This document shows, piece after piece, positions 57,563 through 64,000 of a stretch of DNA of 64,000 bases. Both the position numbers and the translations under genes were made by a program. The notes beneath the pieces are model-generated. The model was not told where the DNA came from, searched no databases, and was given only the letters and a program-made list of their open reading frames with translations. The stretch's first letter is position 1, and each line of letters begins with the position of its first letter. This DNA is from Cellulomonas chitinilytica (GTDB taxonomy: Bacteria > Actinomycetota > Actinomycetes > Actinomycetales > Cellulomonadaceae): NCBI RefSeq assembly GCF_016862675.1, contig NZ_BONK01000012.1:62001-126000 (forward strand), written 5' to 3'.

Positions 57563-58017
57563 TGAACGGTCTCATGCTGACGCTGCGCGTCCTGCTGTCC
57601 CTGGCCTGCGTGATCGCCCTCATCTGGTACGTGGGGCGTCGCTGGGGCGGTCAGGGTCGGTCGGCGGGCAGCTCGCGTGAGGCCCACGTCCAGGTCGTCG
57701 GCCGTCAGTCGGTCGGCCGGCACTCCGGTGTCGCCGTCGTGGCCGTCGGCTCGCGCCGGCTGCTCGTCGGGTACGGCGAGCAGCAGGTCAACCTCCTGAC
57801 CGAGCTGTCGCCGGTCGCGGAGATCCAGCCCGCACCGGTCGTCCCGAAGGCCCCGAAGGTCCCGACGAAGCCGTCCGTGCCGAAGCAGCGGTCGGGTGAC
57901 CTGCCCACCGGCGTCGCCGACGCGCTGCGGCCCGCACCGCTGCAGGGCTCCGTCCTGTCGCCCGCGACGTGGCGGCAGGCCGTGCGCGCCCTGCAGGACA
58001 GGACCGTGCGCCGGTGA
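57562..58017 (+). CDS. fliO: Flagellar biosynthetic protein FliO
   Basis: 151 residues. Membrane helix LMLTLRVLLSLACVIALIWYVGRRW near the N-terminus, then EAHVQVVGRQSVGRHSGVAVVAVGSRRLLVGYGEQQVNLLTEL (the FliO beta domain), then a Pro/Lys-rich tail. Helps assemble the FliP/Q/R export gate. One-base overlap with fliN, four with fliP. Confidence 0.9.
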   Translation: MNGLMLTLRVLLSLACVIALIWYVGRRWGGQGRSAGSSREAHVQVVGRQSVGRHSGVAVVAVGSRRLLVGYGEQQVNLLTELSPVAEIQPAPVVPKAPKVPTKPSVPKQRSGDLPTGVADALRPAPLQGSVLSPATWRQAVRALQDRTVRR

Positions 58018-58871
58018 CGGCCGCCCGCCCGGAGCGCCGGTTCCCGGCGTTCCGCGACCTCGTGCGCTCGTCGCCGGTCCGCCGCGTGGTGCTCGTCGCC
58101 GCGCTGGTCACCGTCGGGCTCGTGACGAGCGCCGCGGCCGCGTCCGCCGCGCCGACCGACCCGGCGGCCCCGTCCTCGCCCACCGCACCGGCGACGGGCG
58201 ACACCGTCTCCGTCGCCGTGAACGGCGTCAACGGCACCCCGTCCAGCTCGATCGTGGTGCTCCTCGGCATCACGCTGCTGTCCGTCGCCCCGGCGCTGCT
58301 GCTCATGACGACGAGCTTCACCAAGATCTTCGTGGTCCTGTCGTTCACCCGGAACGCGCTCGGCCTGCAGGGCGTGCCGCCGAACCAGGTGCTCGCCGGC
58401 CTCGCGCTGTTCCTCAGCCTGTTCGTGATGGCGCCGACGGTCAGCCAGGTGAACAGCGACGGCATCCAGCCCTACCTGCACGGCGAGAAGACGTTCGCGC
58501 AGGCCGTCGAGTCCGGCGGCGACCCGCTGCGCGAGTTCATGCTCGACCACACCCGCGAGCAGGACCTCGCGCTGCTCACCCGGGCCGCGCACCAGGAGAA
58601 CCCGGAGACCCACGAGGACGTGTCGTTCGCGACCCTCGTTCCCGCGTTCCTGCTCAGCGAGCTGCGGTCTGCGTTCATCATGGGCTTCGTCGTCTTCGTG
58701 CCGTTCCTCGTGATCGACCTCGTGGTGTCGGCGTCGTTGATGTCGATGGGCATGATGATGCTGCCGCCCGTGATGATCTCCCTGCCGTTCAAGCTGCTGC
58801 TGTTCGTGCTGGTGGACGGGTGGGGGCTGGTCGTCACGTCCCTCGTCGGCTCCTACGCGGGAGGCGGCTGA
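58014..58871 (+). CDS. fliP: Flagellar export gate protein FliP
   Basis: 285 residues. A cleavable-looking N-terminal segment (VVLVAALVTVGLVTSAAAASAAP) is followed by the FliP core: LLGITLLSVAPALLLMTTSFTKIFVVLSFTRNALGLQGVPPNQVLAGLALFLSLFVMAP and FATLVPAFLLSELRSAFIMGFVVFVPFLVIDLVVSASLMSMGMMMLPPVMISLPFKLLLFVLVDGW. Core pore subunit of the export channel. GTG overlaps the fliO stop. Confidence 0.96.
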   Translation: MTAARPERRFPAFRDLVRSSPVRRVVLVAALVTVGLVTSAAAASAAPTDPAAPSSPTAPATGDTVSVAVNGVNGTPSSSIVVLLGITLLSVAPALLLMTTSFTKIFVVLSFTRNALGLQGVPPNQVLAGLALFLSLFVMAPTVSQVNSDGIQPYLHGEKTFAQAVESGGDPLREFMLDHTREQDLALLTRAAHQENPETHEDVSFATLVPAFLLSELRSAFIMGFVVFVPFLVIDLVVSASLMSMGMMMLPPVMISLPFKLLLFVLVDGWGLVVTSLVGSYAGGG

Positions 58872-59143
58872 TGGACACCAACGCGGTCCTCGACGTCGGC
58901 GTCGACGCCCTCGTGCTCGCCGCCAAGCTCGCCGCCCCGATCCTCGTCACGGCCCTCGTGGTCGGGTTCGCCGTCTCGCTCGTCCAGTCGGTGACGCAGA
59001 TCCAGGAGGTCACCCTCAGCTTCGTGCCGAAGGCCATCGCCGTCGCGATCGCCCTCGTCGTGTCGGGGCACTGGATGATCTCCGAGCTGGTGACGTTCAC
59101 GCACGACCTGTTCGAGCGCATCCCGACGCTCGTCGGGGGCTGA
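58871..59143 (+). CDS. fliQ: Flagellar export gate protein FliQ
   Basis: 90 residues with two membrane helices: LVLAAKLAAPILVTALVVGFAVSLVQSVTQIQEVTLSFVPKAIAVAIALVVSGHWMISELVTFT, the standard FliQ sequence (QSxTQIQEQTLxFVPKI). One-base overlap with fliP; fliR begins one base after its stop. Confidence 0.96.
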   Translation: MDTNAVLDVGVDALVLAAKLAAPILVTALVVGFAVSLVQSVTQIQEVTLSFVPKAIAVAIALVVSGHWMISELVTFTHDLFERIPTLVGG

Positions 59144-59144
59144 C

Positions 59145-59912
59145 ATGGACCCGATCGCGGTGACGCTGCCGGTCTCCCTGGTGGAGACCACGATGCTCGC
59201 GGGCGTGCGGATGGCCGCGTTCCTCGCGATCGCGCCGCCGTTCGCCGCCCGGGCGGTGCCGGCGACCGTCAAGGTGATGCTCGCGCTCGGGCTCGCGCTC
59301 GCCGTCGGGCCGCGTCTGGCGCCCCTGCCGTCGGACACGACGGGGATGTTCGTCGGCGCGCTCGTCGGGCAGGCCGTCATCGGCGCCGGGCTCGGGTTCC
59401 TCGTGTACCTGGTGTTCTCGGCCGTGCAGTCCGCCGGCAGCCTCATCGACATGTTCGGCGGGTTCCAGATCGCCGCCGCGTACGACCCGATGAGCATGAC
59501 GAGCGGGGCCCAGTTCTCGCGGCTGTACCAGATGGCGGCCCTCGTGCTGCTGTTCGTGAGCGACGGCTACCAGGTCGTGCTCGGCGGGCTGGTCCGCACG
59601 TTCGACGCGCTGCCGCTCGGCGTGCTGATGGACCCGGGGCCGCTCGCGGCGACCCTCACGACCGGGCTCACGCAGATGATGGTCGCGGCGCTGCAGATCG
59701 CGGGGCCGCTCGTCGTCGTGCTGTTCCTCGCCGACGTGGGGCTCGGTCTGCTCACGCGCGTCGCGCCCGCGCTCAATGCGTTCGCGCTCGGGTTCCCGCT
59801 GAAGATCCTGCTCACGCTCGCGTTCGGGTCCTTCGCGTTCCTCGCGCTGCCCGGCGTCGTGCACGCGCTGACCGGCCGGTCCGTCGAGCAGCTGCTGGGG
59901 GTGCTGCCGTGA
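59145..59912 (+). CDS. fliR: Flagellar export gate protein FliR
   Basis: 255 residues, about 6 membrane segments. RAVPATVKVMLALGLALAVGPRL, GAGLGFLVYLVFSAVQSAGSLIDMFGGFQIAAAYDPMSMTSGAQFSRLYQMAALVLLFVSDGYQVVLGGLVRTFDALPLG and LLTRVAPALNAFALGFPLKILLTLAFGSFAFLALP are FliR blocks. Overlaps flhB by four bases. Confidence 0.96.
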   Translation: MDPIAVTLPVSLVETTMLAGVRMAAFLAIAPPFAARAVPATVKVMLALGLALAVGPRLAPLPSDTTGMFVGALVGQAVIGAGLGFLVYLVFSAVQSAGSLIDMFGGFQIAAAYDPMSMTSGAQFSRLYQMAALVLLFVSDGYQVVLGGLVRTFDALPLGVLMDPGPLAATLTTGLTQMMVAALQIAGPLVVVLFLADVGLGLLTRVAPALNAFALGFPLKILLTLAFGSFAFLALPGVVHALTGRSVEQLLGVLP

Positions 59913-61093
59913 GCGACGGGCAGGACAGGACCCAGAAGGCCACCCCGCAGCGGATGCGGGACGTCCACCGCAAGGGCAAGCTCGGCCGGTCGCAGGACCT
60001 GTCGGCGTGGGTGGGCCTCGCGGCCGCCGCCGTGATGCTGCCGATGGTGCTGACCCGCGGCAAGGCGGCGGCCCTCGACCAGCTCGCGGGCGTGCGCGCC
60101 GTCGCGCAGGACCCGACGCCCGAAGGTGCCGTGCAGGTGCTCGGCGACGCGCTCGGCTCGGTGCTGACCACGCTCGCGCCGCTGTTCGTGGTGCTGGTGG
60201 GGGTCACGCTCGCCGTCGGCATGGCGCAGGGCGGCTACCGGCCCCGCCGGATGACGTTGCACGTCGACCACCTCAAGCTCGGCGGTGCCGTGAAGCGGCT
60301 CGTCGGCATGCAGGCGTGGTGGCAGGCGGCGAAGACGGTCCTCAAGACGGCCGTGGTCGCGCTCGTGCTGCTCACCGCCGTGCAGGCGCTCGTCCCGATG
60401 CTCATGGCCTCGGGGAGCCTGCCGCTGTCGCACCTGCTCGGCACCGCGTCCTCGGGCACCGCGAACCTGCTGCGCCTCGGCATCGGCGCCGGCGTGCTGC
60501 TGTCCGTCATGGACGTCGTCGTCGTCGCGCGGCGCAACCGCAAGCAGACGCGCATGACGTTGCGCGAGGTCAAGGAAGAGCACAAGCGGACCGAGGGGGA
60601 CCCGATGCTCAAGGGCGCGATCCGGGCCAAGCAGCTGTCGATGAGCCGCAACCGGATGATGGCCGAGGTCGCGAACGCCGACGTCGTGCTCGTCAACCCC
60701 ACGCACGTCGCCGTCGCGCTGCGCTACGAGCCGGGCACCGGCGCACCGCGCGTCGTCGCGAAGGGCGCGGGCGCCGTCGCCGCGCGCATCCGCGCCGAGG
60801 CGTCCGAGCACCGCGTGCCGATGGTCGAGGACGTCCCGCTGGCCCGCGCCCTGCACTCCGCGTGCGAGCTCGGCCAGGAGGTCCCCTCGCACCTGTTCAC
60901 CGCCGTCGCGCGCGTCCTCGCGTTCGTCATGTCGCTGCGCCGCCGCGGCATGGCCGCCGGCCAGCACCGCGCGCCCGGCGGGTCGACGCTGCCGGCCGAC
61001 GACACCACCGACCACAAGGCCGTCGCGCGCGCCGCGCGCCGGCCTCACCCCCGGCCGACCTCGGTCGACGCCCCGCAGGAGACCACCCGATGA
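59909..61093 (+). CDS. flhB: Flagellar export switch protein FlhB
   Basis: 394 residues. DRTQKATPQRMRDVHRKGKLGRSQDLSAWV start, four membrane helices, then the autocleaving cytoplasmic domain: MSRNRMMAEVANADVVLVNPTHVAVALRYEPGTGAPRVVAKGAGAVAARIRAEASEHRVPMVEDVPLARAL with the NPTH cleavage motif at residues 263-266. Switches export from rod/hook to filament substrates. A basic tail of about 45 residues follows. GTG start; ATGA overlap with flhA. Confidence 0.96.
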   Translation: MSDGQDRTQKATPQRMRDVHRKGKLGRSQDLSAWVGLAAAAVMLPMVLTRGKAAALDQLAGVRAVAQDPTPEGAVQVLGDALGSVLTTLAPLFVVLVGVTLAVGMAQGGYRPRRMTLHVDHLKLGGAVKRLVGMQAWWQAAKTVLKTAVVALVLLTAVQALVPMLMASGSLPLSHLLGTASSGTANLLRLGIGAGVLLSVMDVVVVARRNRKQTRMTLREVKEEHKRTEGDPMLKGAIRAKQLSMSRNRMMAEVANADVVLVNPTHVAVALRYEPGTGAPRVVAKGAGAVAARIRAEASEHRVPMVEDVPLARALHSACELGQEVPSHLFTAVARVLAFVMSLRRRGMAAGQHRAPGGSTLPADDTTDHKAVARAARRPHPRPTSVDAPQETTR

Positions 61094-63147
61094 AGTCCCG
61101 GTCCATCGCCCCCATGGCCGTCCCCGCGGGCGTCGTCGGCATCGTGCTGCTGCTCGTGGTGCCGCTGCCCGCGCCGCTGCTCGACGTGCTCATCGCCGTG
61201 AACATCACCGCGTCGCTCGTCATCCTGCTCACCTCGATGTACGTGAAGCGGCCGCTCGACTTCTCGGTGTTCCCGTCGCTGATCCTCGTGTTCACGCTGT
61301 TCCGGCTCGGGCTCAACGTCGCGTCCACCCGGCTCGTGCTGCGCGACGGGTACGCCGGTCAGGTCATCGACGCGTTCGGCCACTTCGTGGTGGGCGGCTC
61401 CCTGGTCATCGGCCTGGTGATCTTCCTGATCCTCGTGGTCATCCAGTTCGCGGTCATCACGAACGGTGCGGGCCGTGTCGCGGAGGTCGGGGCCCGGTTC
61501 ACGCTCGACGCGATGCCCGGCAAGCAGATGGCCATCGACGCCGACCTCAACAGCGGGCTCATCGACGAGGACACCGCGCGGCAGCGCCGGGCGGACGTCG
61601 CCGCCGAGGCCGACTTCTACGGTGCGATGGACGGTGGCTCGAAGTTCGTCAAGGGCGACGCGATCGCCGGCATCGTCATCACGGTCATCAACCTCGTCGG
61701 CGGCTTCGTCATCGGCATGGTGCAGATGAAGATGTCCGCGGGCGACGCGCTGCAGCGGTTCAGCCTCCTGACCATCGGCGACGGGCTCGTCACCCAGATC
61801 CCCGCGCTGCTGCTGTCGGTGTCCACGGGCATCGTCGTGACCCGTGCGACCGCCTCGGGCGACCTCGGCACGGCCGCGGCGAAGCAGCTCATGCAGTCCC
61901 GCACGGCCCTGCTGATCGCGGGCGGCGGCGCGGTCGCGCTGGCCCTGCTGCCCGGCATGCCGAAGCTCCCGTTCATGCTGGTCGGCTGCGCCCTGATCTT
62001 CGCCGCCCAGCGTGCCAAGGCCACGCAGGCCAAGGACGCCGCCGCCGCCGAGAAGGCCGCGCTGCCGTCCCCGACCGCGCCCCCGGCGGACACCCCCGAG
62101 CAGCTCATCGAGCAGATGCGCGTGCACACCCTGGAGATCCTGCTGGCCCCCGACCTGGTGGACCTCGTCGGCGCCGGCCCCGACGCCGACCTGCTCGCCC
62201 GCGTCCGTGGCCTGCGCCGCAAGACGGCCCTCGAGCTCGGCATCGTCGTGCCGCCCGTGCGCACCCGCGACAGCGTGGACCTGCCCAGGTCCACGTACGT
62301 CGTGAAGATCGCCGGCGTCGAGGTCGGCCGCGGCGAGGCGCCCGGCGGCCGGATGCTCGCGCTCGGCGACGACCTGTCGTCGCTGCCCGGCACCGCGGTG
62401 CACGAGCCCGTGTTCGGCCTGCCCGGCAAGTGGGTGCCCGCCGAGCTGCGGCACGCCGCCGAGATGTCCGGCGCGACCGTCGTCGACCGGGTCTCCGTGC
62501 TCATCACGCACCTGGGCGCGCTCATCACGCAGAACGCCGCACGCCTGCTCGGCCGGGAGGACGTGCGCGTCCTCACCGAGTCGGTCAAGCGGGTCAACCC
62601 GTCCGTCGTCGAGGAGCTCGTGCCGTCCCTGCTCAGCCTCGGCGAGGTGCAGCGCGTGCTGCAGGGCCTGCTCGCCGAGGAGGTCCCGATCCGCGACCTG
62701 GGCCGCATCTACGAGGCGCTCGCGCTGCGCGCCCGGGTCTCCACGGAGCCCGAGGGGCTCGTCGAGGCCGCCCGTGCGGCGCTCGGCCCGGCGCTCGCCT
62801 CGTCCTACGTCCAGGAGGGCGTCATCCGCGTGCTCACCCTCGACCCGGCGCTCGAGCAGTCGCTCGTCGAGTCGCTGCGGCCCGGCGACCAGGGCACGCA
62901 CCTGCTCGTCGACCCGCACCGCCTGGACGCGGTGCTCGCTCAGCTGCGCTCGTCGGTCGCGACCGCCGAGGCCGACGGCCGTGCCGTGGTGCTGGTGTGC
63001 GCACCCGCGATCCGACCGGCGCTGCACCGGCTCGTCGCGCTCGGCCTGCCCCGCCTCCCCGTGCTGTCCTACGCCGAGGTGACCGGCGCGGGCGTCTCCG
63101 TCGAGACCGTGGGGGTGGTGCGCGGTGACCACGCGATTGCTGCTTGA
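61090..63147 (+). CDS. flhA: Flagellar export protein FlhA
   Basis: 685 residues. Eight membrane helices in the first 310 (LDVLIAVNITASLVILLTSMYVKRPLDFSVFPSLILVFTLFRLGLNVASTRLVL; FHIPES-type region GARFTLDAMPGKQMAIDADLNSGLIDEDTARQRR) and a cytoplasmic substrate-docking domain (about 340-680; VREILAPDLVDLVG-like, RDSVDLPRSTYVVKIAGVEVGRGE, VPIRDLGRIYEALALRARVS, LDPALEQSLVESL). Nonameric ring of the export gate. Overlaps the next gene by 23 bases. Confidence 0.97.
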   Translation: MKSRSIAPMAVPAGVVGIVLLLVVPLPAPLLDVLIAVNITASLVILLTSMYVKRPLDFSVFPSLILVFTLFRLGLNVASTRLVLRDGYAGQVIDAFGHFVVGGSLVIGLVIFLILVVIQFAVITNGAGRVAEVGARFTLDAMPGKQMAIDADLNSGLIDEDTARQRRADVAAEADFYGAMDGGSKFVKGDAIAGIVITVINLVGGFVIGMVQMKMSAGDALQRFSLLTIGDGLVTQIPALLLSVSTGIVVTRATASGDLGTAAAKQLMQSRTALLIAGGGAVALALLPGMPKLPFMLVGCALIFAAQRAKATQAKDAAAAEKAALPSPTAPPADTPEQLIEQMRVHTLEILLAPDLVDLVGAGPDADLLARVRGLRRKTALELGIVVPPVRTRDSVDLPRSTYVVKIAGVEVGRGEAPGGRMLALGDDLSSLPGTAVHEPVFGLPGKWVPAELRHAAEMSGATVVDRVSVLITHLGALITQNAARLLGREDVRVLTESVKRVNPSVVEELVPSLLSLGEVQRVLQGLLAEEVPIRDLGRIYEALALRARVSTEPEGLVEAARAALGPALASSYVQEGVIRVLTLDPALEQSLVESLRPGDQGTHLLVDPHRLDAVLAQLRSSVATAEADGRAVVLVCAPAIRPALHRLVALGLPRLPVLSYAEVTGAGVSVETVGVVRGDHAIAA

Positions 63148-64000
63148 GGGTGCCGACCTGGCAGAGCTGATGGCGCACGTGCGCTCCGAGCTCGGCCCGA
63201 CGGCCCGCATCGTCCGCGCCGAGCGGATCCGGTCCGGCGGGTTCGGCGGGTTCTTCGCGCGTGAGCGCTACGAGATCACCGTCGACGTGCCGCCGGAGCC
63301 GGTCGCGAAGCCGCGCGCCGCGCTGCGTGCCGTGCCCGAGGGCGGGATGGCGGCGCTGCTGGCGGCCGCCGACGAGGCCGACGCCGGTCTGGACGGCGCT
63401 CCCGACCGCTCCGAGCTGCCCGCCGGACGGCTGTCGAGCCGGTCGGAGTTCGCCGCCGTGCTGGAGAAGGTGAGCGGCCTCGTCGACGGCGACGTCCCGG
63501 ACCTGCCGGACGGCGAGGAGCGGGCCGCGCTGGTCGCGACCGCCGGGACGGCCATGCCCGCCGTCACCGCCGAGGCGGTCGCTGCGCTCGTGTCGAGGAC
63601 CGTCGTGCCGGAACCCGAGCCCGATCCCGTGCCGTTCGTGCCGCTCGCCGCGGTGCCGGACCGGGCGCCCGACCGGGTGGCCGACGCCGCCCCGGGCGGC
63701 GACGACGCGCACGACGACGGCCTGCACGACGCCCTCGCCGAGATCGGCGTCCCGCGGCGCCTCCTGACGGCCCCGCGCGTGACGCTGTCGAGCGTGCTCG
63801 CCGACCTCCCCGCCGCCCCGCCGGTGCCGCGTGCACCCGGCTCGGTGCTCGTCGTCATCGGTGCGGACGACGACGCCGACGCGGTCGCCGCCCTCCTCGC
63901 CGAGCGTCTGCGCCTCAGCCCGGACGCCGTCCGGCCGGCAGGCGGTGCACGGCCGCGCACGGCGGGCCGGACCCGCGCCGGCGCCCGGATGGCGAGCCCC
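63125..64000 (+). CDS. FlhF-like protein, incomplete at window edge, P-loop apparently lost
   Basis: 292 codons without a stop. The first 55 residues (LLLEGADLAELMAHVRSELGPTARIVRAERIRSGGFGGFFARERYEITVDV) match the FlhF N-terminal pattern, and the position directly after flhA is the usual flhF site. A long Ala/Pro/Asp-rich linker follows. Where the SRP-type GTPase domain should begin (about residue 240), VLVVIGADDDADAVAALLAERLRL aligns with FlhF GPTGVGKTTTIAKLA but has no GKT. FlhF normally sets flagellar position and number. GTG start inside flhA; other starts are possible. Confidence 0.7.
   Translation, partial: MTTRLLLEGADLAELMAHVRSELGPTARIVRAERIRSGGFGGFFARERYEITVDVPPEPVAKPRAALRAVPEGGMAALLAAADEADAGLDGAPDRSELPAGRLSSRSEFAAVLEKVSGLVDGDVPDLPDGEERAALVATAGTAMPAVTAEAVAALVSRTVVPEPEPDPVPFVPLAAVPDRAPDRVADAAPGGDDAHDDGLHDALAEIGVPRRLLTAPRVTLSSVLADLPAAPPVPRAPGSVLVVIGADDDADAVAALLAERLRLSPDAVRPAGGARPRTAGRTRAGARMASP

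Noticed and set aside
1-64000. tRNA, rRNA, CRISPR arrays, prophage or insertion sequences
   Set aside because: None seen: no transposase or integrase reading frames, no cloverleaf-like stretches and no regularly spaced repeats.

Overview
The window is very GC-rich, gene-dense DNA with strong third-position GC bias, GTG starts and overlapping stop/start codons. Together with actinobacterial marker families (DUF3027, DUF4031, WXG100, an XPB-type helicase paired with a helicase-associated gene, TcrY-like two-component genes) and a complete single-membrane flagellar set, this points to a motile actinomycete close to Cellulomonas (Micrococcales). The genus is an inference from gene content; there is no rRNA gene here.

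Positions 1-10100 form a urea nitrogen-scavenging locus. It has the end of urtA, then urtBCDE (ABC urea importer), a GntR/FCD regulator, a biotin-dependent urea carboxylase and allophanate hydrolase. No urease genes are present, so imported urea is expected to be split by the ATP-dependent amidolyase route. A perfect 14-bp palindrome in front of the carboxylase gene is a probable operator for the GntR protein.

Positions 10100-29260 are housekeeping and stress genes: DUF4031, an orphan WXG100 protein, an HD-domain protein, a histidine kinase/response regulator pair, TetR plus alpha/beta hydrolase, a class I glutamine amidotransferase, a TPM-domain protein followed by PspA, a lipoprotein, the XPB helicase and its partner, and a CspA / DUF3027 / sacsin-like ATPase cluster. 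A 27-bp perfect inverted repeat lies between the helicase and cold-shock genes.

Positions 29260-64000 are dominated by a flagellar region. Leftward: flgN-flgK-flgL-fliW, then an EAL-HDOD protein. Rightward: fliA-type sigma factor, fliC, fliD-fliS-small ORF, then flgB-flgC-fliE-fliF-fliG-fliH-fliI-fliJ-NlpC/P60-fliK-flgD-flgE, and after an interruption flbD-motA-motB-fliL and fliM-fliN-fliO-fliP-fliQ-fliR-flhB-flhA-flhF-like. The interruption (48785-53270) carries a glutathione peroxidase, a divergent MFS/TetR pair with two matching operators, and a beta-propeller protein.

The most useful regulatory result is a recurring promoter-like element, CTCA-N17-CCGAT (N16 at fliC; GTCA at flgN), found in six places, each before a flagellar or motility transcription unit. 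Its geometry matches sigma-28 promoters. It supports a leaderless start for fliM and places the EAL-HDOD gene in the flagellar regulon. A perfect CRP-type site (TGTGA-N6-TCACA) lies between flgN and the sigma-factor gene and suggests cAMP input. The last, incomplete gene is FlhF-like but appears to lack the GTPase P-loop.
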